This document shows positions 14,037 through 28,767 of a DNA stretch of 64,000 bases, one piece after another. A program made the translations under genes and the position numbers. Location of the stretch: NCBI GenBank assembly GCA_025642075.2, contig JAODUO010000034.1:86001-150000 (forward strand). The letters are read 5' to 3'. Positions within the stretch are counted from its first letter, which is position 1. Every line of letters begins with the position of its first letter. Below the pieces are notes generated by a model. The model was not told the origin of the DNA. It ran no database searches and was given only the letters and a program-made list of their open reading frames with translations. Source of the stretch: Ridgeia piscesae (Eukaryota > Annelida > Polychaeta > Sabellida > Siboglinidae).

Positions 14037-14827
14037 ATGATAGTATTTTGGTTTGTTATGTATAAGGGGAATAAGGGAACGAAGGATGACCACAGTGGTG
14101 ACAACATTTACATAGACATTATTGAAATGTCAATGTAGTATACTTTTAAATACCAATACCACAATGTTTCACAATAAACCAGTTTTTAAGTACTCAAACC
14201 CAGTCATTATGCAAGCACAGTAACCAGTACTTTTGATTTATTTCTGCATTTTCCCAGTTAAAATGTATATACTTTATAACACTAAAAATACTGAGTAGCA
14301 CAGCAATAAAGATGACATAACTTTAGATATAATTGTAGATGGATAAGTTAAACGATTTGAGACATTTAGTAACAAAACATTACTTATGGCTAGCTGCAGC
14401 AGTCAGCCTATGAAAATTGCAGTACATTTCCTTAAGTGAGGTGCAAGATCTCAAACCAAATTCTGTCCTGTCTTATGCAATGCCAATGCCAGGCGCCAGT
14501 ACCCTGGGGGTTGGGGGGGGGGGTAGATGACCCAGGGTTGAGTGACAGGTGGACACTACCTTCTAGAGGGTCTTGTATTGTGTGGCAGGAGAAAGATGAT
14601 AACCACAGGCCGTGTGAGTGGCTGGGGTGGAGACAGGAGTAGGGGTGGGGTATATGTAGTGGTGACAGGCAGTGACAGTCGTGTGTGACAGGTGACAGAT
14701 GACGTGTCAGTGTTGCTCCTTCAAGCAAGAGGTCTTGGGTAGAAGTCAAGTAGACACCAAACTTTATTGAATTCTGCAGGTGTTTCACGTCTGACTTCTG
14801 TGCAACATTACAAGGTATGTGAACTTA
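14037..14827. other. non-coding; short poly-G run
   Basis: A G-rich run with a string of G is near 14508-14523. Overlapping open frames on both strands at 14432-14788 resemble no known protein. Confidence 0.4.
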
Positions 14828-14962
14828 TTTGATGGTAGGAGTCTAGGTGTGTTGTTTGATGGTAGGTGACTAGGCGTGTTGTTTGATGGTAGGTGACTAG
14901 GTGTGTTGTTTGATGGTAGGTGACTAGGTGTGTTGTTTGATGGTAGGTGACTAAATGTGTTG
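14828..14962. repeat. 27-bp minisatellite, five copies
   Basis: Five copies of a 27-bp unit beginning TTTGATGGTAGGTGACTAGG. The first copy has GGAGTC in place of GGTGAC. Confidence 0.9.
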
Positions 14963-15317
14963 TCTTATTGGCCTCAGACATTCCTTGCAGGACGTCATCT
15001 TCTATGTGAAGAATTGGGGTTTAGCTTCCCGCAGTTGACTATTCTGATGGTGCCTTGAGCAGACGAACCTATCAAAGTCTGTCTGGTGGTTTTAAACCCT
15101 GCATATTTCTGTGTGGTGTGTCTACATTTATTCACACAGTTGTTGCATTTAGCAGTGATTTTACATATTGTTTTAGACAAGTAATGTTTAAAAATAATCC
15201 TACAGCTCAAGGTGCTTCACTCTGGTGTGATGAATGATCACTCTGGCTCTTGTGTCAATTACACCTGTGATTCACCAGAATGAAATAAAGTTAGTATGAT
15301 CTTCATGAAATGTTAAG

Positions 15318-15776
15318 ACAGTCAGTCAGTCAGTCAGTCAGTCAGTCACTCACTCACTCACTCACTCACTCACTCACTCACTCACTCAGTCACTCAGTCA
15401 CTTAGTCATCTCTTAGTCACATAGTCACTTAGTCATTTACTTACTCAGTCAGTCAGTCAGTCAGTCAGTCACTCACTCACTACTCACTCACTCAGTCACT
15501 TAGTCACTTAGTCATCTCTTAGTCACATAGTCACTTAGTCATTTACTTACTCAGTCAGTCAGTCAGTCAGTCAGTCAGTCAGTCAGCCAGCGAGACGGAC
15601 GGACGGACGGACGGACGGAGACGGACGGACGGACGGACGGACGGAGACGGACGGACAGACGGACGGACGGACGGACGGACGGACGGACGGACGGACGGAC
15701 GGACGGACGGACGGACGGACGGACGGACGGACGGACGGACGGACGGACGGACGGACGGACGGACGGACGGACGGAC
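15318..15776. repeat. composite tetranucleotide satellite (AGTC / ACTC / GGAC)
   Basis: Blocks of (CAGT)n, (CACT)n and (GGAC)n. A longer segment containing CACTTAGTCATCTCTTAGTC and a CAGT block occurs twice (about 15391-15470 and 15494-15575), so a block of microsatellite plus spacer was duplicated as a unit. Confidence 0.95.
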
Positions 15777-18700
15777 GCATGCACCCATGCAGCTGTTCTA
15801 TGTTTCCTTTGCTCCTCAAGTGTGATGTGGGATATTTTATACCCTCCTGTTCTGTGCCAACTGTGACACTGTTTTGTACATATAATTAAAACACAGAAAA
15901 AGAATTACACTATAACATATAATTACAACCCATGCCCCCTCCCCCATCAACCCAAGCAAACTCTAGATCTGTCAGCATATCCTTGAATGTGCATATATCA
16001 TTATCAATAGATAATCTTTGTTTTACACATGGTTCTTAAGGAATTTATTAATAGAATGTACTGGCTATGTTTTAATGAACAGTACTATCCAATCTAAGAA
16101 ATTGTATTAGTCTCCTTTTAGTTATTGAAATAATATTTTGTTTAATTTTTTAATGTAGATGTGCGCAAGTCTTCATACTGTAATATGTGGACCTAAATTT
16201 TTTGTAATTTGTTACAGAATTTTACAACACCCTGTCAAACATTTTGTACAAACTTCACGACCCAAATCCTGCAGTTACACTGATTTTGAAGTTGATTTAT
16301 GCATGTTTCTTATTCAACTAAACAGCCTTTGAGAACACTATCCCGCAACGGTTATGAACCTGAGCTTGTATATCATCCACAAGTTGTGTACAAGTGCATG
16401 TCTATGTCAGTTGACAATATCACCAGTGTTGTCATGTGTGGCCGGAATATTAAAAGTGAAGCATCAGTGTCACCATCCCTTGTGCCGATGACATGTCTAC
16501 AAAATGTGACACAACCTTCCCCCAGGACGTGTCATGAGTTCTTCTTAGCCTTTGTATGACTGTCTAAATCACCCGTCTTTTACACGTATCTGATGCCAGC
16601 ACCACAGTAACATAAGACGTTTTACACCTGTGACCTGCACCAGCAGAATCTTGTGCCATCTTGCTGGCAAGCTGTGAAGTCGCTGATGCGGAAAGTACTT
16701 GTCACGGTTGAGTGCACAACTGAAAGTAGCTGTTGACACAGGCGCACTGAGGAGAGGTGGAGGGATCCAGGGAACAGATGGGGAGGAGGAAGCCGCCAAA
16801 TCACCTACACAGTCCCGCTCACACTTTCAACATAGTTAATAGCTCTTTATCTGTGTGCAAACTGAATGGCTCACAGGTGATTGATCTGTGTGCAGTTTGT
16901 GGTTATTAATATTCATACCATCAACAGTAGAAGCATGTGACAATATAGCCACCTATCTAACACACTTTAAAATTATTTTTTCCTTTATACTTTGGGTTAT
17001 CAATTGTGTGCAGGTATATGTCAATCATAATACACTATTATACAGTAAGTATGCATGTTTCCCATGCCCTCTCCTGCCCTTCCTCCCCAGTCACTTTCAC
17101 AGTCCAGGGTGGCAGATGGCAGGGATCAGATAATGGTAACCACAGGGAGGGTTCTTCTGTAAACATAAGATCCTACACCTGATGTTGGCTCACAGATGAC
17201 TCAGGTGATAACAGCTTACAGAACATAGCTACACCTGTCTACACCTGTACAGGTGAGCTGAGCTGTGTGCAGGCAGGTAAAACCAGGAGCATTCCATCAG
17301 TTCAATTAAGTTTAAGCCATTTTATTCACACACTTCTCTTGTTATCATCTACCAGAGGTCTGTCACTTGAATAATGTGTGATTTGGCTTTCAAAAACATG
17401 TGAATATGTTATGTATTTACTAAATTTTACTTATTATTCATACGCAGCATTAATTTTGTGTTACCACAAGTGCGCATAATGGTGATTACTGGTCTACATT
17501 TTTAGAAAATATGTCAGCTATGTTGGTGTGTTGGATAATTAAATCAGTTAGTCAAATTGCCCTCTCTTGGAGGGTTATATTAAAGGGGTAAGACCTGTGT
17601 GAAAATTACCTGTCAATTTTGAGGAAAAACATGGTCAAATAACGATACCCCTAATCACCACCAAGCTGACAAATGTTGACATTTTGTTTCACCTTTGATA
17701 TTTAAGTGGTTGATTGTCCACTAATTTGTCAATCTGATGCCGATGCATAGACTTTTTTACTTTACTAACGTATCCAATGCAGAAGTGTTGCAAAAACACA
17801 CATCGCAATCAGTCTACATGTTCTAGGGATTGCATATAACTAATTGTCTTCTATGGTCTCACCACTGTGTCTGTTTCCAGACCTGTCAGATTCTGACTGA
17901 CTCTCTCATCATCAGCTCCAATATGAACATTCTCACAAGCTCAGTTTATGGAGCAGCTATTAAGGCTGTCCATTGAAAGTATGAATTAAAACTCCAATGA
18001 TTTATGCAAGAAAGAAAATACCTGTGCCATCATTCACGTGCTGTGAGCAAGGAACATTACTGTCAGAATCCACCTGCTTCTAAAACAATAAAACCCGTCT
18101 GGGTCTTACAGACACTTAGGAAGGGGTTGTGACACTGGCATGGATAGGGTAATTACTCCAGTTGGTCCTTGAACAGTTATTATTTTTTAATATTGATTTA
18201 CTACATATCGCGAAAATGTTGTCAGATGATATCAAACATGCAGGCATCATGCCAGAAATCTACCAACATGAATGTAGCTACAATCATGTCTTTTGAGACT
18301 AAAGCTGATTAGTAAACTAAAAAATTCACACATTGTGCCATAGACTATGTTGTGCCATTTATGCTATAACATTTTTACTAGACTAAAAATAAATTGCATT
18401 TCCACACAGTTTGGTATAGTTTCCAGATATCTGTGGTTCTGTTTCTGTCTGGTTTGTGATTTATGTTTCATTTAGTGGGCTATTAAAATACAAAGAAATA
18501 AGGTGATAAAATTACACGTAATCTTGTCTGTTGCAGCCCAATCTTTACGTCGGACAGACAGTTTATTACCAAGTAACATTAAAAATCAATGAGAACTGTT
18601 TCGCATTGTGGCATTAACATATAAAACTTCCCCTAGTTCTCAGAAATTCTTAAGTATATGAATATTGATAGTATGTTAATTGTTTGGAACTTTGGATGTT

Positions 18701-19080
18701 GTGCAGCTAATGTGTTTGATATATGAATAACAACATCCTGGTGCACATATCATGTGTTACTGATATCCCTGCATGTCAGGATAGCAATATTTATCTTGAC
18801 ACCCCTTGGAGGGGGCAGGGGGTGGGATTGGTAGGGTAGAGAGTGACACCCACTGTGCTGTTTCCTATTTGCTACTGTTCTTGATTGTTATCTTACAGAC
18901 ATACTTTGCCTATGTTTCATCAACTTCCAACTGAAGGAGTGTAGAGGTCAGAGGTCAGTGGTTCCCCCTAGATCCTAGTTTGTGACATCAGTATGAAGCC
19001 TGTCATGTGAGACTATCTTTGTAGATATGGTCTTGCAGTACACCGTTCTTGCCAGTGGTTGAATTTCAACAAGGAAGGCA
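15777..19080. other. non-coding, nothing recognised
   Basis: Open frames of 60-90 codons at 16.3-17.1 kb show no domain and no consistent splice context. A SINE-like tail or RNA gene was not seen. Confidence 0.4.
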
Positions 19081-19176
19081 AGCAAATTTAGTTCAAGAAC
19101 CATGCATAATCATTTTGTTTGAGGTTATCAATTTTCAAACAAAATGATTATGCATGGTTCTTGAATTAAATTTGCT
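19081..19176. repeat. near-perfect inverted repeat, 42-bp arms
   Basis: Left arm 19081-19122 and right arm 19135-19176 are reverse complements with one mismatch, which in a + strand transcript would be a G-U wobble. The loop is 12 nt (19123-19134). An RNA from either strand would form a continuous stem. It could be a pre-miRNA-like or hpRNA locus, a small palindromic element, or a recent inverted duplication; no target-site duplication is obvious. Confidence 0.9.
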
Positions 19177-19696
19177 GGGTCATGTGACTGGGTCATGTGA
19201 CTGATATATGGGCAAGTTTCTAGAACACAATGTCATGATGAGTAAATTTGACAGGCGTTTAGACAGCATGATACAGATGTATAGTCAAAGACAGAAACGT
19301 AAAGACTATACAGTTGGTTGATCTACTGAGCCGTATATATGTCATGCTGCAAATGTATGAATGGATATTTCAATAATATTTTAATAATTGTAAATGTTGT
19401 CCCAGTTACACGATTAGCTGAACATAACAAATATCACCACAAAAAACACACACGACTTGAGATGACCTTTATGAAGGTTATCAGTGTTAAACTAATATAT
19501 TGGTGGTTGAATTTTGTAGGCGTGCCAGTAACATGTCTGTAGGCTGACACAGTTGTGTCAGAGCCACTGGTCTCTGGTCCTGCTGCATAGATGTATATGC
19601 AAGTTGTTTACTGAATGGCTAAAGAAATTTAGGAAATATATTACATGGGTATCTATGCTTCTAAAAATTAACAGTTGTTTATTTCTAACTTGTAAT

Positions 19697-19918
19697 CGTG
19701 TGTGTGTGTGTGGTGTGTGTGTGCGTGCGTGCGTGCGTGCGTGCGTGGTGTGCATATGTTCATGTGTGTGCGTGCGTGCGTGCGTGCGTGTGTGTGCGTG
19801 CGTGCGTGCGTGCGTGCATGTGTGTGTGCGTGCATGTGTGTGTGTGCATACGTTCATGTGTGTGCACGTGTGTGTGTGCATGCATGCGTGTGTGTGTGTG
19901 CATACGTTCATGTGTGTG

Positions 19919-19950
<32 letters not shown>

Positions 19951-20005
19951 TGCGTGCGTGTGCGTGTGTGTGTGCATGCGGGCGTGCGTGCGTGCGTGCG
20001 TGTGT
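19697..20005. repeat. (TG)n / (TGCG)n Z-DNA-prone satellite
   Basis: Alternating purine-pyrimidine GTGTGTGCGTGCGTGC with a few CATACGTTCATGTG interruptions. The 100-160 codon frames on both strands are repeat by-products. Confidence 0.95.
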
Positions 20006-23000
20006 AGGTAAATGTAATGTTTTGGTTGAATCTGTACCATTATAAATGAGGGAGGGGTGTTTCTCTCAGTTTGTTGTCACAGGACCTACTCCTGGGACAT
20101 GTGTTTAATTGGATGAGAAAACAGATGAGTTGATGTACTTCACTGTCACAGAAGACACTGTCACCATCAAAGGGGTAATGACAGGGAGGGGCAATACAGA
20201 GCACCCCACTGACAGATCATCACACCCCAGTGTAAGACCCAATCTACAGAATAAACTTATCAGTGCAGGGTCATTAAAGACCCTTCCTTGAGGGCACCTG
20301 GAATCATCATTACCCCATTGAGGGCAGTACTGGTATTTGATCCTAATCAATTTCACACAGATTTGTTGGGGTTCTTTGCAATGGGGCACATGGGTCCTTA
20401 TTTAGAAGTAATTAGGGGTTGTGTGTCTAGGGATGTCTCCATGGTCCTCTGTCTCCTGTGGTTTTGTTGTGCCATGTCACATTGTCTGTGACAATATTTG
20501 TCATCTTGCAATGTGTGTCTTTGTGACATCAGACAACAATGTGACTGACACATTGTGTACGTTATGATCTTGTACAACATGATGCATTTAAAATAGGATC
20601 TTCTCTAGTGTCGATTGTTGTATAAACATCAAGATTTCTGTGAATACTGTTGGTGAATTATACAAATTGGTTAATAAAATGTCTTGTTCGTCTAATTTTA
20701 AACTTGTGTTAGAACAAACAATTATTCATCGCCGTATGACACGGCATGTGAGCTTCTTTAACTTCATCACAAGACTTATTTCTTAAATCCAGTTACTAAT
20801 AGTCAGGCTTTGACAACATGAAACAAGTGCATTGTTTGTCATCACAGTCCCCACCCAAACCTTTGGTGGTTCCTTGCCCTAATGGTGACCCCTGCCTGCC
20901 TCTGTTCTCAATTAAATAATATATTGATTATTGTATGTTGTGCCTCTGAGCTTGGGTTTCTGGGGATAGAAGACTAAAGATGTTATAATATTTTTCTATA
21001 ACTGTATTGACAACTAGCATGATGGGTACAAAGGAACGCAGCAGTGGTCATTTAGTGACCCATGGCTACTGATTGGTCAGCAGGACATCATTGTCATTAC
21101 TTGATAAGGTTCTTAACAAACGTTGACATTACTGTTTCTAACCAGAGATTAACGGAAGCATCACAACTGACAGACCATATGACAACTGACAGACCATGTG
21201 ACAACTGACAGACCATGTGACAACAAGCAGCGAATGACAACACTCCTAGACTCAGACGGTCTCTGAGGTAATCGCCTGCCACAAAGTTTGAATTTGAGGG
21301 TTCCTCTTAGAACTCTTTCAACGAAATTGCATAAGTCCAACTCATGGCTACATGTGATTATTTCCTGTTCACTTCCAGTGTGCTTAAATAAATCTATGGG
21401 ATTATTTGGAGTGATTGTTACGCAAGAGGTTTCTGCCATGGTGATTCAGGCCACTTGAGGGAATGATATTAATCTGTTCTGTTACCTACTTGTAATGACA
21501 CAGAATTTGAAAGAACTAAACCAGCATTCCATTATCATAACCTTTCTGAAATTTATATTTGTACAATGGATCTTAACTTTATTACAGTATGTAATTAAGA
21601 TTATTAAAATGCAGGCCATATTATTTCTTTTTTTATTAAATTTACTAAGAACAAATACATATTCAGCAAACTGTCTGGCTTGTAACACAGCACTTTTAAC
21701 ATAAATAACCACAGCATAAGTGTTAACGTTCTCAGAAGAAACATCTATTTTGTTGTGTGGACATTAAATTGTTTGCAACAATATTTTATCTTTAGATATC
21801 TAGAGATAAAATAAACTGCATTACTTCATTGTCGGTGGACATTGGGTAATACAATATCTTCAGTTAAACAGTAATGTTGCTCAATTTCTCTTCTTTAAAT
21901 AGTGAATATTTTGCTGTTTTCCAGAAATGTTACCACTTTACAACAAACTTGCAGAAATCATACACCTGATTTTTTATTGTACATATCCAGGTTTATTAAT
22001 TGCAATTAACTACACTGTTATTAGTGCAGTGAATTTACCATTTTAAAAGCTCTGTTTTCAAAAGCGTTTGACTTCAAAAGGCAGACAGGCAGATTTGAAC
22101 AACGGACCATAAAGTCTCTTAGTCACAGTTCAATAGATACAGACTTATTCCAAGTTGAGGAAACCTAACCTCACTCCAGCTCAGACTTACCTGGCAGGTG
22201 TCAACACATCAAAGGCGTCTCGCACCTGCTTGTTTAGTTCACCTGGCCAGGTAGACTGATCAAGTGGCTGGTGTTTTCTCTGTAAGAATAAGTCACAGCG
22301 ATTGAAGTAGTCCTTAAGTGTCACTTGTGCTGGGGCAGAGAGGATTAAAGAGAGATTAGATAGGTGTTGTAGAGTCCAGTGATGTAATGTCCACATTGAA
22401 GACTTTATTCTCGTGCTGAGATTTGGACTTATTGAAATATTAGACTTCTGAGAATGTGTACGTATAAAGGCAGTTTAAAGGGTGTGGTTGGTTTCTGTGA
22501 GAGGGTTACAATTGGGGTTGGTATTTTCACAGTGGCCATTGAAACTTGAACGTAACACTGGGGTCCACATGAATATGCATATTATGAAGTTTCTTTTTAC
22601 AAGTGGTGTATAGATAATGAAAAGGGGAAAATAACTGTTTCTAAATATAAACATTTAAATTACTTCTAAATATAGTCACCATCATTTCAGACCAAGTGTG
22701 GGAAAATGATATGTGGGGAATTATCACAATTGTAGACCATGTGCTGTCACATGGTCTGTGGTCTCTCATTCATCAACAGTGACAAGTCTCTCTTTAATGG
22801 TGTCTCTTTTCCTTCCATGATTACACTTAATGAATCACACTTTGTTGCAACTCTAACTACAAGTTGCAGAGGACAATATACTATGATTATTATTACAGGA
22901 CAACGAATAATCTGTTATTCAATACCTACTACAGCCTGTACTGATAATATCTAATATTAAACCAATGCCTAAATAATACTAACAATTTCCGAACAATCAC

Positions 23001-26000
23001 TTACAGTTGCATGTATTTTCACCCCAGCAGAACATACCTAAGACACCCTGCGGGGTGTTGGGAAAGGGGGTTGTACCCTCAAGTACCCCAGGTCTGCTAA
23101 CATGACTATGTTTCTGCCTGTACATGCATGTGGCACAGACAGGGGGGGGTGACAGATGGGGACACAGAGGGGTGGAGGGGTGTCTTGCTGTTTCAGTTCT
23201 ATAATGCCAGTGTAATGTTTTCTTGTGCCAGCCACTAGAGGTATGCTACAGGTAATTACCCTCAGTCATGCTGGGCAGGGTTACTTTGATGTCTCAGGGT
23301 AGTTACAACCGCCCTTTAGTTTCTCAGATGGTCTCACTCTGGATAACTTACTCAACACTTCTGCTTGGGTTCAAGTTCTAATTTATTCAGTTAAAATTCA
23401 TCTTTCATTGATTGATTTGTGTTACTGTTCAAAACAGTGATTGTATGTGATGTAATGATATTGTTTATAAAAACTATATTTTTATTTATCTAGCCTTAGG
23501 GTATTGAGATCCGCATACGTCATATCCTGAAATTGTATCTTATTTTAAATTTATTATGAATGCATCTAAGCCTTACATATGACCAACTTTAAATAATCTT
23601 CTTCTATATTATTTTTTATTTTTACTTATTTAATTAACATGGATTGCCTTGGTACCCCTATCCAGTCTGAGAACCAAAAATATGTTTGAAAAGCTTGAAA
23701 TAAATGAAAGCATAGATATTTTTATTTTTGCAGTTTATAAATAAAAGTAAATTTTCTAAATAACAAATAGATAATACAATTTTCATGATGCATGTTTGGG
23801 ATTCAATGGAGTGTGAGTTGAAATGTGAAATGTTACTATGAGTTCTCAATTTCTTGCACAATGGAGGCTTTCAGTAAACCCACCATTTTGATGTGTAACA
23901 AATTGAGGGGATTTTAGATGCCTCCGCTGTAGGTCTGTGTCTAAGTGTTAAGGCTTTGTGGGGCAACTGTTGATGGCAAACTATATGGGCTGGCAACATT
24001 TCTGGACTCAAAATGTGGACTAGTAATTTTGCAAAAGCATATTTTATCAAATAACATAACAAATGTTAACGTGACAAATACGGTAACAAGTTCACTCAGA
24101 TAAGCAAACATTGTTCATATTTTTCATATGGTTACTTAAAAACATAGTTAAAAAACTACCAATTCTGAATTGTGTTTTAAAAAGTGTATGTGATACATGA
24201 ACAATATTGTTCATACTTGCTACTGTATTATTAATTTATTGAATAACATAATAAATGGTAAAGTGACATATATTGCCAAGTATATGTGAGAAATAAATAA
24301 ATATTGTTCATGTTGTATACACTTTCTTAAACACTGTTCAAAATGGTAATTTAAAATTCAAAAAATAATAACTATGCTGTCAGTCACCCCCACCTACCAC
24401 CTACCACCCTTACCCCCGCACCACCACCCCCAACACTAATGTCACATGGCACTGCAAACGCAATTTTGAATTTAGTACATGTTTGTCCACCAGGTGGTAG
24501 CACAGTACTGCATGTTGCCAGGTCTGTGTCGTTTGGTTGACTGGAGATTATGCAGTGTTTAGGTGTAGGTATCTTTTACAAATAACTGGTTTTAGACATT
24601 TTGAGTTTGTCTGCAGTGTATAATACAGATACAACAGTTGAGTCTGGTGACAGTGACAGGTTGTGTAGTGTCAATAGTACACTGAGATGGGGAAGTATTT
24701 CTAGACATATACATTTATTTATACACACTCAGTGGGCACAGGTAAAGATTGCTGCAATAAATATTTCGAAAATCAAACTATTGTCATCCATCGGGTGGGC
24801 TGTAGATGGTATAATGTGGATTGTGAGAGTTTTGTGACGAGTGTTTGCTGGACACTGTTCTTCTTCTGTAGTAGTGCATTATGTAGACTGTAGCTGGCGT
24901 TGGTGATTATACACACCATGGAGGTTAAAGTAATACAAGAATAAGTTGGATACAAACAGCGCTGCAACAGAGCTAGGTAAGAGATAAATGTGTGGAGTGG
25001 ACACGTGTCTAGAGTAGCCATTCTTCTTTTGAAAAAGTACATGGTTAAGGGTATGACTATACATCAGGCAAATTATTTGTGTTTGCTTTATTGTAGTATA
25101 ACTGTGTTTGTGTTTTTTAATTAGGTTCATTGGGCTGTAAAGTGTTCAATGGTTTAATTTGGTTGATTATGGAATAGATGTATTTGTAGTTTCATCAACA
25201 TCATTATACAGATTGTAGATTGAAAGCCGTGTTTCCCTGTTCTGCTGGGTTTGCTGTTCTTCCAGTTGTCTTATTCCATCTGCTGTGTCCTGTACACCCT
25301 GTGAGTCCATCACACTCTAGTCTACACTCTACACTCTACACTCTACACACACAGTTCTGCAGGTTTGTTGTTGTATCAATATGTAATTTTGTATCATGGT
25401 TGATCATGGCATTAAAATTAATTTTGAAACATCAACATTTGTGATCTAAAATTAATTCAGTCAGTCATTCAGTATTTAACATACTTCAACCACAACATTA
25501 AATAAACTCTTTTCTTAGTCCATATGTGATAATTATAACAGCCAGTGTCAACTGTAGCCTAGCCACAGCTCATTTAGTATTTATCTACTAAGTAGATAAA
25601 AAAGGCTTATTTCATTTTTTGTTAAACTAAACTACTTCACCAAAATATGAAATAAACCTTTTTAGTTCAAATATGGTAATTATATCAGCCAGTGTCAACT
25701 GTACCCCACCCCAGCACCACTAATAATGGCCACCCTGCAGACAGGACTTACCCTAGTGGGGTGGGCTACTGTATCCCCTAGTTGTTATGCCTCTAAGCAC
25801 AGGACAGGGAGGCCTACAGTGGAGAAATGAGCTCCACCCCACTGGGTTGTGAGTGACAGCTGCTTGAGTGAGTCACCATGGTTACGCCTTAAGCCCCACC
25901 CACCACCTGTCCAGGCATCTGTGTAGGCAGCCTCTAGTAGCATAGCCTGAGAGCAGTGACAGGGTGAGGGTGTGTGAGATGTTTGGCTGCAGAAGGTGAA

Positions 26001-28767
26001 ACATTGTGGAGAGTGAAACATTGTGGAGGGTGAAACATTGTGGAGGTCGCAGATGAAGAGAGAGACACTGAAAGTGACAGTGGAGTAATTATTGCTGGAG
26101 CAGAAGGGTGTTGGACACTACCCCAGTGGATTAGAAAGCTGTGTGTCGCCCCATTGGTACTGGACACTGTTGTGACAATACTGTAGTAGTGGTCAGCGTG
26201 GCCACACCATCAAGCTGGACAGTCAAGTGACCACCAGGTAGGGTCCACTTCTGTGTATGAATTCATGTTGTTGTGCAACAATGTTGTTGTTATTATCATT
26301 GTCATCATTGTTTTTGTCAATCTTCATTGACGGTGTTTATACAACTGTTACCAATGACAATGTTGTTGTTATTGTTGTTGTCAGTGTTGTTAATGTTGTT
26401 GTCAGTGTTGTTAATGTTGGTTTAAATATAACTTATACTTGGTTATCAGAATTTTAAATTTTAATGTTCATTTTTGTTGGGCCATATCCATCTTTAGTTT
26501 TATTGTCTATGCCTTAAGTTACGTTGTTTAAGTTGGGTAAGTTAAGTTATTTTGCTGTGTCATAATCAAAGATTGTTTAATTTTATGGTTAAATTATATC
26601 TAAACTTGTTCGAAATTATATACTTTCAGTCTTATTAAAGTTACAATTCTTCAGCGGCAACGTTAGCCATAATTATCAGCTTCACAAGTCATGTGTTTTT
26701 GGTTGATGCCATACATCTAGTTAATATTATAATATCATAATAGGCACAATACTTTTAAATGGTTGTATACATATTATCGAAGGATGCGTAATTAGCAACA
26801 CATTGTTTGAACATATCATTGAATAGTTAATGCAACATTGAGAATAGATAGTGTCAACATGAACTCCTGTGCTGGTCACTGTTGTACACCAACAAAGGGC
26901 AAGAGTGTGTCCTGTCTTAACATGCTACCCCTAGACAGGTGACATAAAGCCAGGTCCATTTACTCCCCTGTCTGCCTAGCACACTTCAGCCCTCACCTGA
27001 GTCAGTCTTTCACTAACATCTATTGTTTATGTGAGACTGGGGCAGTAAGCCTTCCACAGGTGACTGAGTCCGGCCCTTTGAAGTGGTCTCAGCATCTGTT
27101 GCTTTCCCTACCTGTGCAGGTAGTAGCTACCTGTGCAGGTAAATGACACATCCACTGTCAGTTACCAGTGATCTTTGAGAGATTAGACTCCTGAAGCAAT
27201 AGACAGACACACTTCTTTTGTTGTTGCTGGCAGTCTGGGCAGCTCTGTGGATCTTATCAGCTCCAAGCATTCAGTGGGGTACTAAAGATGGCAAGAACCC
27301 TTCAAGTGCTCCATTTGGCAAAGGGTTGTTGAAGATGGGGTTATTTGGAGTTTATTTGTGGTATTCGGAGGGCATGGGTCATAGAGTCAGTGGCAGGTGT
27401 TTTTGAGCATATCTGGGTACTTTATGGAAGAGTTATTCGTAAGGATCTAGGTTAGCAAACGGTTTCAGTCTGGAAATTTGAGGGTGGGGTGCAATAAAAT
27501 GAACTTATAATTTGATGTTGACAACTACAAATGGGTTCCACTGGCTGTTCAGTGGAATTAGTTTGTAAGAATGTTTTGATCTCTTACATGGCATTTTCTT
27601 ATTTGTCTATAAATGTCTGGTGTAGTGGTCCGTGATAGACACACAAGATAGACATAATGATTGACTTGTCCAATTAATCACCTACATCTTCAAAGTTTGT
27701 TTAGCTGCAGCCTTCAGTGTGTGTCTGTTTCACTGACAGCTGCCAGCTGTGGTGTTGTATTTGTGTATTTGGGTACCCTCTCAAAATAAAACATAAACAG
27801 GAAACACTTCAACACGTATCCCTGGGTTTAACAGACTACGTAAATCAAAGTGCAAAATGTGTATAAATTATATGAATTATTTTTATTTCAAGCACTCCTG
27901 TCATATATATTTGTGGGGTGATGGTGAATCCATGAGTTGAGGCTGCTTCTATAAGTGATTGTCTGTTAGATTGATGAACAATGACAAATTAAATTTCAAA
28001 AACGACATTATTGATAACATGTAATGCTACCACAAGCAAGTACCCTGCTGATTTCTGCTGCCAATTTATTGTTACTATCAAACGTCCAGTGACTATAGAC
28101 AATGGCTACTGATGGTGAAACTGATTATTGATGGCATGTCACTACTGCAATGCATGGATAGGTCCAGGTATTGTTACCCTCTGATAAATACCTCTTGGTA
28201 TTTTGGATCCGAGCTTCATGCATGACCCTACCCCATAACAGGGGCAATCACCTTACAATGACTCCTGACGCATCCCTCCCCAACCCAGCCAAGGCAAAGT
28301 GACATCTGTGTGTGTCCCTGAGTTATTGCTGTATAATTGATGACAGGCACCACCAGCAGCTGACATATCTGCACCACCGCACCGCATGCTGTCACATGCA
28401 CCACAGCTGTGGTGCTTCATCACCTCCTGTACTGTTCCAACAGGCACAGCTCCTGAAGGACCTAGGCTTGTGTGGCTGTTTGAACAGGAGTTTAGAAACA
28501 CAGCCACTGTCTACATGGGGGGGGGTTCCTGGCTACAAGCACCCACTGGGGTGCACATATAACCCAGCATGATGTACACACTTAGTGTATGTAGAAGCCC
28601 CCACAAAGTTAGTCAGTTCCAGTGTTTGTTGGTGCAAGCAGTTGCTTGATGCACAGTTATTGTTACAGGCAGAACTGGTGTTGGGGTTATGTTTTACACC
28701 GTTGACATTAACTGCTACTCTCGTACCTTTAAAACATATTTAATAATTGCTGTTCAGTGACTAATTT
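20006..28767. other. non-coding with small local duplications
   Basis: No gene recognised. Small structures: a 19-bp unit (AACTGACAGACCATATGAC) three times at 21165-21222; a diverged tandem duplication at about 24047-24370; another of about 146 bp (25488-25556 against 25634-25702, sharing CAGCCAGTGTCAACTGTA); an 18-bp unit (GTGAAACATTGTGGAGGG) three times at 25999-26046; and a TTG-rich run at 26355-26420. Confidence 0.45.
24197..24214. repeat. 18-bp perfect palindrome
   Basis: ATGAACAATATTGTTCAT reads the same on both strands. It lies within the diverged tandem duplication, whose other copy keeps only the half ATATTGTTCAT. Confidence 0.7.

Noticed and set aside
19558..20045. Cys/Arg/Val-rich 100-160 codon frames
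   Set aside because: They translate the TG/TGCG satellite.
22060..22140. possible minus-strand SINE head (AGATTTGAACAACGG)
   Set aside because: Only a weak B-box resemblance with no convincing A box.
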